Source of the DNA: Acidobacteria bacterium UBA2990
GTDB taxonomy: Bacteria; Acidobacteriota; Vicinamibacteria; Vicinamibacterales; UBA8438
DNA: 64,000 bases
Assembly: GCA_002347025.1 (NCBI GenBank)
Contig: DEAE01000023.1
Location: 108,240 to 172,239 of the forward strand
Reading direction: 5' to 3'
The notes under the pieces are model-generated. The model was given only the letters and a program-made list of their open reading frames with translations. It did not search any database and was not told the origin of the DNA. A program made the translations under genes and the position numbers. Shown in pieces: positions 17,275 through 26,401 of the stretch (positions are counted from its first letter, which is position 1; each line of letters opens with the position of its first letter).

Positions 17275-18441
17275 ATGGTGAAAGAAACAAGTCGTCGCGA
17301 AGTGTTAAAAGGTGGGGCCGCGTTAGCAGGGTTGGGAGCACTTGGGGTGCCAGAGTGGGCATTTCCGGCTCTTGCGCAGGGCGAAACTGTGGTTGAATTT
17401 ACCGACCTCCCAGAAGAGATTGTGCTTGAGCGGGCTGCAGACCGTCGAATCATCGATGTGCGAGATATCGATGGTCCTATCACCCCTGCGGACAAGTGGT
17501 TCACGACTCAGCACTACGGGCATCCAGAAATCGATGTGAATGCCTATCGCCTAAGAGTGTCAGGTTTAGTCGATAGCCCTTTGGATTTGTCGATGTCGGA
17601 TTTACGGTCGATGCCAAACAGGGAATTGGTATTTGGTTTTGAGTGTTCCGGTAACCGGGGACCGCTAAACGGGCTATCGAGTAACGGGCGATGGACTGGG
17701 GTTTCCTTAAGGACCGTGCTTGAGCAGGCTGGGGTTCAGGATGGAGCTCGGGAATTCGTCTTTTTTGGGGCAGACCACGGCGAAGAGGAAGTTGAATTTC
17801 GGGGTCGTGTTTCGACAGTTGACCAACAGTATGGGCGGAGTTTACAGCGGGATCTGGCCCTTTCTGATGAGCCGCTACTCGCTTATGACCTGAATGGGGA
17901 GGCCTTATCGGCCCACCAGGGACGTCCGCTGCGGTTGCTGGTGCCAGGTTGGTATGGAGCTCCGAATGTTAAGTTTCTGTCGGAAATTCATGTGCAGGAG
18001 GATCAGTATCTAGGTAAGTATCAGGCGCGTTGGTATCGCACTCTCAAAGGCGAAATGGTCAACGGGGAAATGAAGTGGAAAGAGACTGCGATTACCAAGA
18101 TGCGTTTGAAATCGTATATTGCTCGTGTGACCAAGGTGGGCAGTAGGCACCGCGTGTTTGGCGTAATTATGCACGATGGCACACCGATTCAATCTGTCGA
18201 GGTAAAGGTGGACGATGGGCCATGGCAGGCGGCGACCCTCGATGCGTCGATGACTGACCAGTACTCGTGGAAGTTCTTTACCTATGACTGGGATGGGGCG
18301 ACTCCTGGTGAACACACCGTGACGTCTCGGGCGACGGATGTTAATGGATACGTGCAGCCGACGGCCGAGGATCTTAACGAGGTTAAGCAAACCTTCCTTG
18401 AGCAAAATAACCAGCATCCTAGGACGCTGATCATTGCTTAA
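17275..18441 (+). CDS. Tat-exported sulfite-oxidase-family molybdopterin oxidoreductase
   Basis: This 388-residue protein has a Tat-type signal (SRREVLKGG at 6-14, then a hydrophobic stretch and ALAQG). Residues about 90-250 form the SUOX molybdopterin domain: YRLRVSGLVDSPLDLSMSDL, LVFGFECSGNRGP with C124 as the molybdenum-ligating cysteine, and LRLLVPGWYGAPNVKFL. Residues about 275-370 are the C-terminal Ig-like Mo-co dimerisation domain. Such enzymes oxidise sulfite or reduce S- or N-oxides; which applies is not shown. ATG at 17275 follows GAGGG by 6-7 bases and starts nearer the twin arginine than GTG at 17257. No c-type cytochrome partner is adjacent. Confidence 0.88.
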   Translation: MVKETSRREVLKGGAALAGLGALGVPEWAFPALAQGETVVEFTDLPEEIVLERAADRRIIDVRDIDGPITPADKWFTTQHYGHPEIDVNAYRLRVSGLVDSPLDLSMSDLRSMPNRELVFGFECSGNRGPLNGLSSNGRWTGVSLRTVLEQAGVQDGAREFVFFGADHGEEEVEFRGRVSTVDQQYGRSLQRDLALSDEPLLAYDLNGEALSAHQGRPLRLLVPGWYGAPNVKFLSEIHVQEDQYLGKYQARWYRTLKGEMVNGEMKWKETAITKMRLKSYIARVTKVGSRHRVFGVIMHDGTPIQSVEVKVDDGPWQAATLDASMTDQYSWKFFTYDWDGATPGEHTVTSRATDVNGYVQPTAEDLNEVKQTFLEQNNQHPRTLIIA

Positions 18442-18464
18442 CGGATGATCAGGGATGAGAAATA

Positions 18465-18498
18465 ACGGCCCGCCTGACAATCGAGTCTGGCGGGCCGT
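18465..18498. terminator. Bidirectional hairpin terminator candidate
   Basis: A perfect 10-bp stem (ACGGCCCGCC pairing with GGCGGGCCGT) encloses a 14-base loop with three further inner pairs. It lies between the convergent ends of the sulfite-oxidase-like gene (18441) and the lectin-like lipoprotein gene (18546). Read on the minus strand the stem is followed by TATTTC, so it best suits the minus-strand gene. Confidence 0.6.
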
Positions 18499-18545
18499 CG
18501 ACGTTTATGGAGTGTGAACACTCCTGTAAATTGAAACGATTGGTA

Positions 18546-19289
18546 TTAGTCTATTGCGAAGCAGTAGAACAGGCCTGCGCCGCCAGTGCCTTCCAGTGAA
18601 TCTTGACTACAGCCAGCTGACGGGTGTTCTGAGTTCCATGAGTTGATGCCTTCGCCACGGCCAGTTCGGTCGTGGTGGCCAACTTGAGCCTGTCCTTCAC
18701 CGCTTGACGTCCAGTTATTGCAGGTTCGGTCTTCAGAGGCGTCGAAGGCTCTACCATCGGGGCGGGATCCGGTTAGGATGTCATGGCGGTTCGGTGTGTC
18801 GCCAACACCATTCACCATGTCGAGACGCTCGGTTGTGGCTCTTTCCTTGCCGATGTTGTCGCCGCCGTTGTGTAGGGCTTCGACGTTTGCGGCAATCAAG
18901 AGGGCTTCAGCGTTATACCAAGGGCCGTCGCCGATGCGGTCACGGGCGTTAACTGCCGGGTCGGTGACGGTAGCGGTGGTGCTAAGGTAGGCACGCCAGG
19001 TATGGTCGCCCGCGTACTCGGCTGTGGCAAGGGCTTGGCAGTGGGCATCAGCCCCTTCTAATCCCCCAAGGTTGCCTCCTTCGCCGGGTCCTACACTAGT
19101 TACGAAGAAGGTTGTCACCGATTTCGCCCCGCCCATTTCGATCATGTCTGGTACGGAGACCTCGGGTTCTAAGTCTGGAGCTTGTCCGTCGATCTCCTGG
19201 GGTTGAGAATTACCACTACAGGCGCCCATTGTCGACGTGATCACAAAAATTACGAGTCCTGGAACGAAGGTCATTCTGAGTATAGACAT
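18546..19289 (-). CDS. Lectin-like (endostatin/DUF1554-type) lipoprotein
   Basis: This 247-residue protein has a lipoprotein signal ending in TSTMGAC-SGN, so Cys24 is probably lipidated. After an acidic linker comes a domain beginning FFVTSVGPGEGGNLGGLEGA, then DAHCQALA, TWRAYLSTT, RIGDGPWYNA and a C-terminal WTS..GLFYCFAID segment. This resembles the collagen-XVIII/endostatin-like or C-type-lectin-like fold that annotations loosely call lectin. Cysteines in DAHC, RTCNNW, AGC and FYC could form disulfides. It faces convergently onto the sulfite-oxidase-like gene. Ligand unknown. Confidence 0.7.
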   Translation of the reverse strand: MSILRMTFVPGLVIFVITSTMGACSGNSQPQEIDGQAPDLEPEVSVPDMIEMGGAKSVTTFFVTSVGPGEGGNLGGLEGADAHCQALATAEYAGDHTWRAYLSTTATVTDPAVNARDRIGDGPWYNAEALLIAANVEALHNGGDNIGKERATTERLDMVNGVGDTPNRHDILTGSRPDGRAFDASEDRTCNNWTSSGEGQAQVGHHDRTGRGEGINSWNSEHPSAGCSQDSLEGTGGAGLFYCFAID

Positions 19290-19351
19290 GGTGTGTCTCC
19301 TGCTAGTACGGGATCAACTTACTAGTTTCTACTTTAACCTGCTGGCCTTGG

Positions 19352-20659
19352 CTACTGTTCGCTGGTAATCATGCCGTGGGCCCGACCAAACCAATAGCTC
19401 AAAAGAAAGTCGAGACCGTTTGTCTCGAAGGGTGCCGCTTCCAGTCGATTGCCGCCTACCCGATATGGGTTGTGGACAAGGAAGTTCCATGTTCGACCTC
19501 GCTGGGTAATCGGTAAGGGCCCTAATCCAGTTTCGTCCAGAACAGGATCGGCAGTGAACGTGAACCCGAACCGATTGGCGTAAGTTGCTATCGTGCCAGG
19601 GTTCCACTTCATGTCCAGTGGTAATTGGCGGAGGGTATTTAAACCGGCTTCGGTGCTCTCGTTCTCACCGGTCCAATGTTCATACAAGAATGTCGCAAAG
19701 GGATTGGCTTCGAGGTCTATTCCGGGTTGTTGAGCGCCTCGAAACCAGCGGTGGGCTGCTTTGAGGTAGTGGGCTCGGGTTGCCTCATCTTGTTCGAGTT
19801 CAAGTAAGGGGTAAAGAGCCAGTGCGATGAGCACGTCATCGGAATGATTTGCGTCCAAGGGTGGGTCGTCGAAACGGGCACTCTCCCCTATACGTGCGTA
19901 GCCGACTTCGATAAGACGCTGGTACTCTCGCTCGTAGCGGGGGTTGTTCGTTAAAGCTTGGGCCACTCGAACCATCTGGAGTAGCAAAAGTGCATTCATT
20001 GGCTCTCTCTGGGTAACGTAGTCGAGTTCGTAGTGGCCCCATCGAGTTGGCTGGCCATCATATCCAATGATCCTGTTGCCGTTCGAGAGAATTGCGTCAA
20101 CAACCGCGCTCAGTGTCCTCCCTATGGCCGCACGTTCGGTGCTGTCGGCTAGGAAATGTCCGTAGACGAAGAGACCGAACACGAGCGCATCTACTTGATC
20201 CGAGCTAACATTGCCACGCCAGCGGCGGTTGCCGTTTCTTGTTAATCTCCAAACCCCGTCATCGAACCAGGGGACATCAGTTGGCTGAGAAGCTCGAGCT
20301 AGCAGGCCTGGGATATTTGAGACTGAGACTAAATGGGCTAATGCGCCGGCCGCGATTCTGGCTTGTTCGGCTGCCTCGTTGCTACCGGTAGCCAGGTAGC
20401 GCCACGTAGATGTTGCGCAAAGTAGACCTGTCATATAGGCAGTATCAGCCATGTTGTATGTGACAAAGGGATAGTCAGCGGTTGGAAGTCGCCTCCTCAC
20501 ACGCACTTGTCCGTCTTGGAGAAAGCGTTCTGCCAGGTCGACTTGGAATAAGTGAGCCTTCTCAGCGAGTGTTAGGTTGTCGGTGGCATGTGGCGATAGG
20601 CCGAGCACGATAAAGCTTAGAGTGTAGGCGAAAAGTCTGAAGCTCAAATTTGGCGACAT
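19352..20659 (-). CDS. Secreted protein, probable alpha/alpha-toroid
   Basis: This 435-residue protein has a signal peptide (about residues 1-25). The body is helix-rich with regularly spaced aromatic and acidic residues (FVTYNMADTAYMTGLL, WFDDGVWRLTRNGNRRW, GYDGQPTRWGHYELDYV, ALALYPLLELE), resembling an alpha/alpha toroid as in some polysaccharide lyases and glycosidases. I cannot assign a family. ATG at 20659 is supported by AAGGAG about 7 bases upstream. It diverges from the SDR gene at 20896 and is preceded on its own 3' side by the lectin-like lipoprotein. Confidence 0.6.
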   Translation of the reverse strand: MSPNLSFRLFAYTLSFIVLGLSPHATDNLTLAEKAHLFQVDLAERFLQDGQVRVRRRLPTADYPFVTYNMADTAYMTGLLCATSTWRYLATGSNEAAEQARIAAGALAHLVSVSNIPGLLARASQPTDVPWFDDGVWRLTRNGNRRWRGNVSSDQVDALVFGLFVYGHFLADSTERAAIGRTLSAVVDAILSNGNRIIGYDGQPTRWGHYELDYVTQREPMNALLLLQMVRVAQALTNNPRYEREYQRLIEVGYARIGESARFDDPPLDANHSDDVLIALALYPLLELEQDEATRAHYLKAAHRWFRGAQQPGIDLEANPFATFLYEHWTGENESTEAGLNTLRQLPLDMKWNPGTIATYANRFGFTFTADPVLDETGLGPLPITQRGRTWNFLVHNPYRVGGNRLEAAPFETNGLDFLLSYWFGRAHGMITSEQ

Positions 20660-20895
20660 AATACAGCTCCTTCGAACAGTCGTTGTTAAGAACGAGGCAC
20701 GCGATAGCCCAGTCATCGGCATTAGAGAGCGGTATTCGTCGTAAGCGGTCGCCTGTCTAGGTGGCTAAAGATGTGAACATACTAGCCAGTCTCGACCTTG
20801 GCGTTCAAGCCGGGTGGAGCAAGGTAGCATGTTTGGCAAGAGTGAAAACATACCAATAGTTGTTCTGCAGGCTAGGAAGAGACGAGGTTGATGCT

Positions 20896-21591
20896 ATGGA
20901 TAAACGGCGGTTCCTGATTTCTGGAGGTAGCCAAGGTATAGGTGCAGCACTGGTCAAGTTGGTTTGCCGTGACGGTCATGAGGTGATATTCACCGGACGG
21001 CACGAGGAAACGGTGGACCGTGTTGCAAAAACGACTGGCGCGTTTGGGTTTCGAGCCGATCATACCCTGAGTGAGGATAATGAGGCGGTGGTTGATTTGT
21101 GCGATCGCAGGATGGGTGGCGTAGATGTGTTGGTCAACAATGCAGCAACCTGGTATGACGCCGCGCTAGGTGAACTCGATCTTCAACGGATGCGTGCGCT
21201 GTTCGATCTCAATGTTTTCGGGATGGTTGAGCTAACCAACCGGATAGCGCCCTCTATGAAAGGCCAGCAAAGTGGAGATATCGTCAACATAGCCTCAACT
21301 TCCGGAACTAAGGGGCGGAAGCTTGGCACCGCCTATGCTGCCAGTAAGTGGGCGGTACGGGGTATTAGCCAATGTTGGCAGGCCGAGCTTCGACCACATG
21401 GCATCAGAGTGTTCACACTTTGTCCGTCTGAGGTGCAGACTCGGTGGGGAGGTCTAGGAGGTCGGAACAACCCGAACAAGCTCTACGCGAATGATATTGC
21501 GGAAACAGTGGTGTCGGCACTCAGGATGCCTCGGAGGGCTTTCTGGCCAGAAGTTTCCGTTTTTGCTACTAACCCGTGGAAAGAGGATTAG
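20896..21591 (+). CDS. Short-chain dehydrogenase/reductase
   Basis: This 231-residue cytosolic protein has the classical SDR layout: a Rossmann nucleotide loop G10-S-Q-G-I-G15, NNAA at 81-84, N106, catalytic Ser around 134-136, and Y147-AAS-K151. FTGRHEE after beta-2 suggests an Arg that favours NADP(H). The substrate is unknown; SDRs act on alcohols, ketones, sugars or acyl groups. ATG at 20896 has GAGG about 8 bases before it. It is transcribed alone, convergent with the GH43-like gene 57 bases beyond. Confidence 0.85.
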   Translation: MDKRRFLISGGSQGIGAALVKLVCRDGHEVIFTGRHEETVDRVAKTTGAFGFRADHTLSEDNEAVVDLCDRRMGGVDVLVNNAATWYDAALGELDLQRMRALFDLNVFGMVELTNRIAPSMKGQQSGDIVNIASTSGTKGRKLGTAYAASKWAVRGISQCWQAELRPHGIRVFTLCPSEVQTRWGGLGGRNNPNKLYANDIAETVVSALRMPRRAFWPEVSVFATNPWKED

Positions 21592-21648
21592 GAACGGAGA
21601 GGGTAGTGAAGATTGACTCTGAGGGCAATGTGTCATGGTCAGCTGTTG

Positions 21649-22620
21649 TCAGGGCGTCAAATGAATCTCGGCGATCGCGATACCACGTTCCCCGGCGACT
21701 GTGTATAAAAGATATATTCGGCCATCTTCTTCAAAGATGGCGGGATCCCGCAATTGGTTGACAGGCTCATCGATTGAACCTCCTCGTGAGGGCTCGACCG
21801 GTAAATTGGCGCCTTCCCATGGCAGAGACGGGCGCATCACCTCCTCTGGATCTGACTCCTGCCAGTCCATCCAGTTGGCTGTTGTATCGATCTTCGATAA
21901 CCAGATTCGTTCTGGAGCGTCACCGCGGGCGGTCCAGAACACGAAGAGCTGGTTGGGCTGTTGTAGGACTGCTGAGTGCCGCATGTTGGGATTAAATAGT
22001 TGTGACCCTTCTTGAAAGTCGGTGAGTCCGTCACGTGAACGATAGAGGACACCCGGCATAGCAAGGGCGTAAGTAAATTCGTTGTGATGGAAGACACGGA
22101 AGTAGGGACGACCTAGAATTTCTGGCCGGCCTTCAAAATGTAGACCGTCTGTGGATACGGCCGCCCGGGTGACTTGGCGACCGACATCGCGCCCATGAAC
22201 ATACATGATGATTTGACGTTGCACATTGTCCACATGGACGTCGGGAGAAGCAACGTGCACGTAGCTACCTTCAGGGGCGCAAGGAGGACAACTGGTGGGA
22301 AAGTGGGATTGATCGAGCTGGAGTGTGCCTGGTTCGTGAGTGGTCCAGGGACCAATGAGACTATCTGCATAGGCCAGACGAATATAGGTCCCGCGGTGGT
22401 CCGCGAAATATAGGTAATATTGCCCTAGAGGGTCTGGTAACCAGTCTGGTGCCTTAATTAAAGAAGGGCCAGCGATGTTGCTGCCCATTCTGTCATCCAT
22501 GTCGGGCCCGATGATGGGGTGGTTCAGCAAGCGTTCGATCCGTACTGATTGAGCCGAAACACTCAGCGCGGTGGTCATGAATGCGGCAAAAAGCCCGATC
22601 AGAGCAGTCAGTGGTCTCAT
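21649..22620 (-). CDS. Secreted GH43-like five-bladed propeller protein
   Basis: This 323-residue protein has a signal peptide (about residues 1-22, ending SVSAQ). The chain shows repeated propeller strands: SLIKAPDWLPDPLGQYYLYF, ADHRGTYIRLAYADSL, GPWTTHEPG, and LRDPAIFEEDGRIYLLYTVA. Together they fit the GH43/GH117-type five-bladed propeller of glycosidases, with DPAIFEEDGR the most typical. I cannot confirm the catalytic acids. It is divergent from the KDPG aldolase gene (22814) across 193 bases that hold a short dyad. A carbohydrate role agrees with the neighbouring aldolase and sugar dehydrogenase. Confidence 0.7.
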   Translation of the reverse strand: MRPLTALIGLFAAFMTTALSVSAQSVRIERLLNHPIIGPDMDDRMGSNIAGPSLIKAPDWLPDPLGQYYLYFADHRGTYIRLAYADSLIGPWTTHEPGTLQLDQSHFPTSCPPCAPEGSYVHVASPDVHVDNVQRQIIMYVHGRDVGRQVTRAAVSTDGLHFEGRPEILGRPYFRVFHHNEFTYALAMPGVLYRSRDGLTDFQEGSQLFNPNMRHSAVLQQPNQLFVFWTARGDAPERIWLSKIDTTANWMDWQESDPEEVMRPSLPWEGANLPVEPSRGGSIDEPVNQLRDPAIFEEDGRIYLLYTVAGERGIAIAEIHLTP

Positions 22621-22718
22621 GGTGTTTCCATAATCGATAGAGAGTGAGCCTCGGAAATACACATTTTATGGCTGAATCGAGAAATAGATTTGTGATTTTT
22701 TCTCCCGTCACCTGATAA

Positions 22719-22732
22719 AACCTTAAAAGGTT
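22719..22732. promoter_or_regulatory. Short dyad in a divergent intergenic region
   Basis: AACCTT and AAGGTT arms are separated by two bases, about midway between the divergent starts at 22620 and 22814. Position and symmetry fit an operator, but dyads this short occur by chance. Confidence 0.25.
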
Positions 22733-22813
22733 GGATTCGGTGTCTCTGGAGTTGGCTTTTACGTGCGAAGTCCGTGCACTTGGTGGCGTCAAGCGGGATG
22801 GAGAAGGTGACTG

Positions 22814-23443
22814 ATGGATTTTGAGGCATTTCAGCGAAAACCACTTATGGGTATCCTCCGCGGCATTCAGTTAGATGATCTCGCACCAGTAGTCGAGCAT
22901 GCGATAGAAGCCGGGTTGGAGACTTTGGAAATTACGATGAACACGACTGGGGCTTCAGAATTGATAAAGCATGCCCGGGATATAGCCGACGGGCGTCTCG
23001 TGCTTGGGGCAGGGACCGTCCTCGATACCGTCATGCTCGACGCAGCGCTGGAGGCAGGTGCGACATTTGTTGTCCAACCCACCTTCGTCGAGGAGGTGGC
23101 AAGTGTCTGTGTGCAGCGGAAGATACCTGTGTTTCCTGGAGGGCTGACTCCGACAGAAGTCTATACTGCTTGGAGGGCAGGAGCTGCAATGGTCAAGGTC
23201 TTTCCTGCGCAAGTGTTCGGTCCAGGCTACTTCAGGGAACTTAAGGGGCCATTCGATGATGTGTTGTTGTTGGCCTGTGGTGGTGTGTCGTCCAAAACAT
23301 TGGCTGCCTACTCTCGGGCTGGAGCTGATGCTTTTGCCTTCGGAGCAAGTGTGTTTCGTGAGGAATGGATTACCAGGAAAGAGTACGGCCTAATCGGAAA
23401 TGCTATTCGCGAGTTAGTTGCAGCTCATAATGAGGTGGTGTGA
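22814..23443 (+). CDS. eda: 2-keto-3-deoxy-6-phosphogluconate / 4-hydroxy-2-oxoglutarate aldolase
   Basis: This 209-residue protein is the full size of the class I KDPG/KHG aldolase. It cleaves KDPG to pyruvate and glyceraldehyde 3-phosphate in the Entner-Doudoroff route, or the related hydroxy-oxoglutarate. Visible landmarks are GILRGI at 13-18, GLETLEITMNT with the proton-transfer Glu (E39), GAGTVL at 65-70, FPGGLTPTEV at 107-116 and the Schiff-base Lys in MVKVFPA (K128). The start has AGAAGGTGA just upstream. No other Entner-Doudoroff gene lies beside it, but a PQQ-type sugar dehydrogenase follows on the same strand, fitting a periplasmic-oxidation-then-cleavage route. That link is inference. 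Confidence 0.88.
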   Translation: MDFEAFQRKPLMGILRGIQLDDLAPVVEHAIEAGLETLEITMNTTGASELIKHARDIADGRLVLGAGTVLDTVMLDAALEAGATFVVQPTFVEEVASVCVQRKIPVFPGGLTPTEVYTAWRAGAAMVKVFPAQVFGPGYFRELKGPFDDVLLLACGGVSSKTLAAYSRAGADAFAFGASVFREEWITRKEYGLIGNAIRELVAAHNEVV

Positions 23444-23525
23444 GTTCACCATGAACGACTCACGAGTTCCCGTTATTTGGTGGATATAGTCCTAAGAGCT
23501 TCGATTGAAGGAGGCCTTACTTACT

Positions 23526-24737
23526 ATGACGAGAGTTGTGCTGACGGTGGTTAGGTGGTGCCTTGCGGTATCCATGTCTGGTGGTTTTGTGCTTGAGCCG
23601 TTGGCGTGGGCTCAGTCGCCAAGCTTACCAGAGGTGGACCTGCCCGAAGTGTCAAGAGTTTTCCAAACGGCTGAGCACCCCGAGGTTCGTCTTGTCGTGG
23701 TGACCAGAGGACTCGCTCACCCATGGAGCATGGCCTTTCTTCCGGATGGACGCCTATTGGTGACTGAACGCGCTGGCAGGTTACGGATCATCAGGGATGG
23801 AGTTCTGGAACCTGCGCCGGTTAGTGGTCTGCCCAGTGTACATGCCGTTGGTTTGGCCGGCTTGATGGACGTTGCGCTTCATCCTGAGTTTGCCGAAAAT
23901 CGATATATCTACTTCACTTTTTCGAAGCCAGGGGCTGATGGAGTGAGGGTCGTACTGGCTAGAGGCCAGTTGGATGGCCTGGTTTTGCGAGAGGTTCGTG
24001 AGCTCTTTACTTCCGACCGTCTGAACGGTGGGACGGCGGCTTCACGCCTAGTATTTGGAGGAGATGGCAACCTTTGGATGACCGTAGGAGGAGCCTTTGG
24101 GGCAAATACGGGAGGACTGCGAGCTCAAGACCCGAATGACACCGTGGGAAAGGTAGTGCGGCTTACAGACGACGGAAGGGTGCCATCGGACAACCCGTTC
24201 GTGGGTCGTCTAGGATATCGACCGGAGATTTACTCCTTAGGACACCGCAACCAGCTTGGCTTGACTGTACACCCTGAGACCGGGTTGATCTGGGAGCACG
24301 AGAACGGTCCATTGGGAGGAGATGAAGTCAATATCCTTAAGGCAGGTGGGAACTACGGGTGGCCGGTCGTTTCCCATAGCCGTGAGTACGCCGGGGGGCG
24401 TGTAGCAGCCAGGACTTGGCAGGAAGGAATGGAGGCTGCCGAGATTGTCTGGTTGCCGGCCATCGCCCCTTCTGGGATGGTGTTTTACGATGGAACCCAG
24501 TTTCCGGCTTGGAGAGGGAACTTGTTTGTCGGTGCTCTCAGAATGGGTGGTATACGGAATACCGGACACCTCCAACGTATCGTGTTTAATGAGAGAGGAG
24601 AGGAGGCTCGACGGGAGTCACTATTGGTCGAATTGAGACAGCGCATCCGAGATGTCAGGCAGGGTCCTGATGGTTTTCTTTACCTATTAACCGATGCCGA
24701 TAACGGATCAGTGTTGCGGATCGAACCTGTCGACTAG
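23526..24737 (+). CDS. PQQ-dependent soluble aldose dehydrogenase-like protein
   Basis: This 403-residue exported protein (signal peptide to about residue 29, ending AWAQ) has the six-bladed propeller of soluble PQQ sugar dehydrogenases (Asd/YliI type). Motifs are GLAHPWSMAFLPDGRLLVTE (H is a PQQ-base candidate), RLVFGGDGNLWMTVG, YSLGHRNQLGLTVHPETG (conserved GHRN-Q), and ENGPLGGDEVN followed by NYGWPVVSHS. These enzymes oxidise aldoses at C1 in the periplasm and pass electrons to quinone or cytochrome. ATG at 23526 sits 11 bases after AAGGAGG. It precedes a uracil-DNA glycosylase gene by 14 bases and follows eda by 82. Confidence 0.85.
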   Translation: MTRVVLTVVRWCLAVSMSGGFVLEPLAWAQSPSLPEVDLPEVSRVFQTAEHPEVRLVVVTRGLAHPWSMAFLPDGRLLVTERAGRLRIIRDGVLEPAPVSGLPSVHAVGLAGLMDVALHPEFAENRYIYFTFSKPGADGVRVVLARGQLDGLVLREVRELFTSDRLNGGTAASRLVFGGDGNLWMTVGGAFGANTGGLRAQDPNDTVGKVVRLTDDGRVPSDNPFVGRLGYRPEIYSLGHRNQLGLTVHPETGLIWEHENGPLGGDEVNILKAGGNYGWPVVSHSREYAGGRVAARTWQEGMEAAEIVWLPAIAPSGMVFYDGTQFPAWRGNLFVGALRMGGIRNTGHLQRIVFNERGEEARRESLLVELRQRIRDVRQGPDGFLYLLTDADNGSVLRIEPVD

Positions 24738-24751
24738 GTCTTTCACCACAC

Positions 24752-25375
24752 ATGCCCGACAGCAATTCTCAGTTGGCAAGCCTAGTAAGTCACATTGAGG
24801 ACCTGAAAGCTTGCAGGAGATGTCCTTCGGTGTATCCCCCGGTGGTCTGTGGGGCTGCTGTCGCTAGCCAGGTAATGTTGGTGGGCCAGGCGCCTGGGAA
24901 CCGTGAACCGATTCTGGGACGACCGTTCGCCTGGACGGCCGGACGTAGATTATTTCAGTGGTTTGAGAAATACTGCGGGTTGGATGAAAGGGAGTTTCGG
25001 GCCGGTATTTACATGTCGGCGGTCTGCAGGTGTTTTCCGGGTAAGAAATCGACCGGTGGTGATCGCGTGCCCACGCGCCAAGAAATCGCCAATTGTGCTG
25101 GATGGCTCGAGGCTGAAGCAGGGATTCTTAAACCGGCTTTGGTGATTCCGGTTGGTAAGCTTGCGATCGCGAAGTTTCTGTCTTCTTCGGTTCTGGTGGA
25201 GGTGGTGGGTAGGCGATTTAGGGTCACCTACGCTGGGCATGACATGGATTTGATTCCCCTCCCTCACCCTTCTGGAGCGTCACCTTGGCCGAAGACCGAG
25301 CCGGGGAAGACTTTACTCGGGAAGGCAATGACCCTAATTGCCGGTCATCCGACGATCAGGGTCATTGGCAGTTGA
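24752..25375 (+). CDS. Uracil-DNA glycosylase, Fe-S cluster superfamily (family 4/5-like)
   Basis: This 207-residue cytosolic protein excises uracil (or a related base) from DNA. It has the Fe-S type layout: C21-x-x-C24 near the N-terminus, a second cysteine pair spread over CRCFPGK and ANCAGWL, VGQAPGN as motif A (water-activating loop), GRPFAWTAG as the uracil-binding region and LPHPSGAS as the C-terminal DNA-intercalating motif. Family 4 members usually read GEGPG and HPAA, so this lies somewhere between families 4 and 5. The start has only a weak ribosome-binding site and lies 14 bases after the sugar dehydrogenase stop. The 3' end is 7 bases from the convergent NIPSNAP gene. Confidence 0.82.
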   Translation: MPDSNSQLASLVSHIEDLKACRRCPSVYPPVVCGAAVASQVMLVGQAPGNREPILGRPFAWTAGRRLFQWFEKYCGLDEREFRAGIYMSAVCRCFPGKKSTGGDRVPTRQEIANCAGWLEAEAGILKPALVIPVGKLAIAKFLSSSVLVEVVGRRFRVTYAGHDMDLIPLPHPSGASPWPKTEPGKTLLGKAMTLIAGHPTIRVIGS

Positions 25376-25382
25376 AGACAGT

Positions 25383-25841
25383 CTATTTGGTATTTGAATA
25401 GTCGGTTGTACTCATCCAGTACTGCTCGATTGAAAGCGGCACCTCGTATTTATTCCGGAGCGCTTCCCATGCCGGGTCGGCTGCGAAGTCGGCCCAGACC
25501 TGGCGTCGGTGGTCCATGTCTCGATAGGCGAGCATCCAGACGAGTGTATTGGGATTGTCAAGTCTCTGCCACACAGCGACTACTTCTGCGCCATGCCTTT
25601 CGAAGATTGCTACTTCTTCTTCTCGGAAGCGCTGATGCAAGGTATTGATGTCACCACCCCGGGATGGGTCTGCTGTGTACATCCGGAGTTCAAAGCAGCG
25701 AGCGTCTTCACCGACATTCTGTTGGAAGTCGGCCGATAGATGAGCTTTGGGACCGCAGGCTTCGGGCGGGCCTTGCGCTTGTGGAGTTGCCACTAATCCG
25801 AGTCCGACGACTGTCAATATGGTGAAAACTAATCTCTTCAT
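25383..25841 (-). CDS. Exported NIPSNAP-family protein
   Basis: This 152-residue protein has a signal peptide (about residues 1-22, ending PQAQ). The NIPSNAP/dimeric alpha-beta-barrel domain follows: CFELRMYTADPSRGGDI, LHQRFREEEVAIFERHG, VWMLAYRDMDHRRQVWADF and WEALRNKYEVP. NIPSNAP domains form dimeric ferredoxin-like barrels, and many bacterial members have unknown or monooxygenase-like roles. Secretion is unusual for the fold but matches other exported enzymes in the window. ATG at 25841 is followed by a typical KR-rich signal start. It ends 7 bases from the convergent DNA glycosylase gene. Confidence 0.85.
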   Translation of the reverse strand: MKRLVFTILTVVGLGLVATPQAQGPPEACGPKAHLSADFQQNVGEDARCFELRMYTADPSRGGDINTLHQRFREEEVAIFERHGAEVVAVWQRLDNPNTLVWMLAYRDMDHRRQVWADFAADPAWEALRNKYEVPLSIEQYWMSTTDYSNTK

Positions 25842-25915
25842 GCCTGTACCTCACTGGGATGTTGCCGGCATGCCGGCGCTTTTTCGGTTCTGAAGCGGCT
25901 GCTTCAGGTTGTTAG

Positions 25916-26401
25916 TCAACGTTTCATTATATGAGAGTCTCCAGAGCCTGTAACAGGGATTCGTTGAGTTGCGAGCAGTCCACGAGAACACCAGTCCTGA
26001 GACTTGGCCCGTAGTCGATACTCAAGTTCGTCTCGCATGTCGATGTAAGGGCAGGTGGCTTCCGCATAGACCAGCCAGTTGTCGACGTACAGAGTGAGCC
26101 ATTTCTTGAATTCGTTGAGGTCGGCTTTGTCGCCAATGACCGCGCAACCACGATTGACCCAGGTGTCGAACCGTTTAACTGCAAGGTCGAGCATCTGGGT
26201 TCGGTAGAGGATGGGATCCAGTGTAACTTGAGCTGATAATTGTAGTTGGGCGTCCAGTGCCAACAGATCAGCGAGTGCTTGTTTGGTGGCTTTGCTCCAT
26301 GCTTCGTGGCAGGAGCCAGGTGGGAATGGGTTGCCCCCTTCGACTGGGTCACGATGCGACCACCGAGGAACAGCCGATATGGAGGCCGCTTGGGGAAACA
26401 T
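25916..26401 (-). CDS. Hypothetical protein
   Basis: About 161 residues, helix-rich and with protein-like composition (KQALADLLALDAQLQLSAQ, LYRTQMLDLAVKRFDTW, LNEFKKWLTLYVDNWLVYAE). I recognise no family and no signal peptide. ATG at 26401 has no ribosome-binding site; a TATACT sequence a few bases upstream suggests a leaderless transcript or a different start. It is divergent from the NHL-repeat gene at 26574. Confidence is limited because another open frame overlaps on the same strand. Confidence 0.4.
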   Translation of the reverse strand: MFPQAASISAVPRWSHRDPVEGGNPFPPGSCHEAWSKATKQALADLLALDAQLQLSAQVTLDPILYRTQMLDLAVKRFDTWVNRGCAVIGDKADLNEFKKWLTLYVDNWLVYAEATCPYIDMRDELEYRLRAKSQDWCSRGLLATQRIPVTGSGDSHIMKR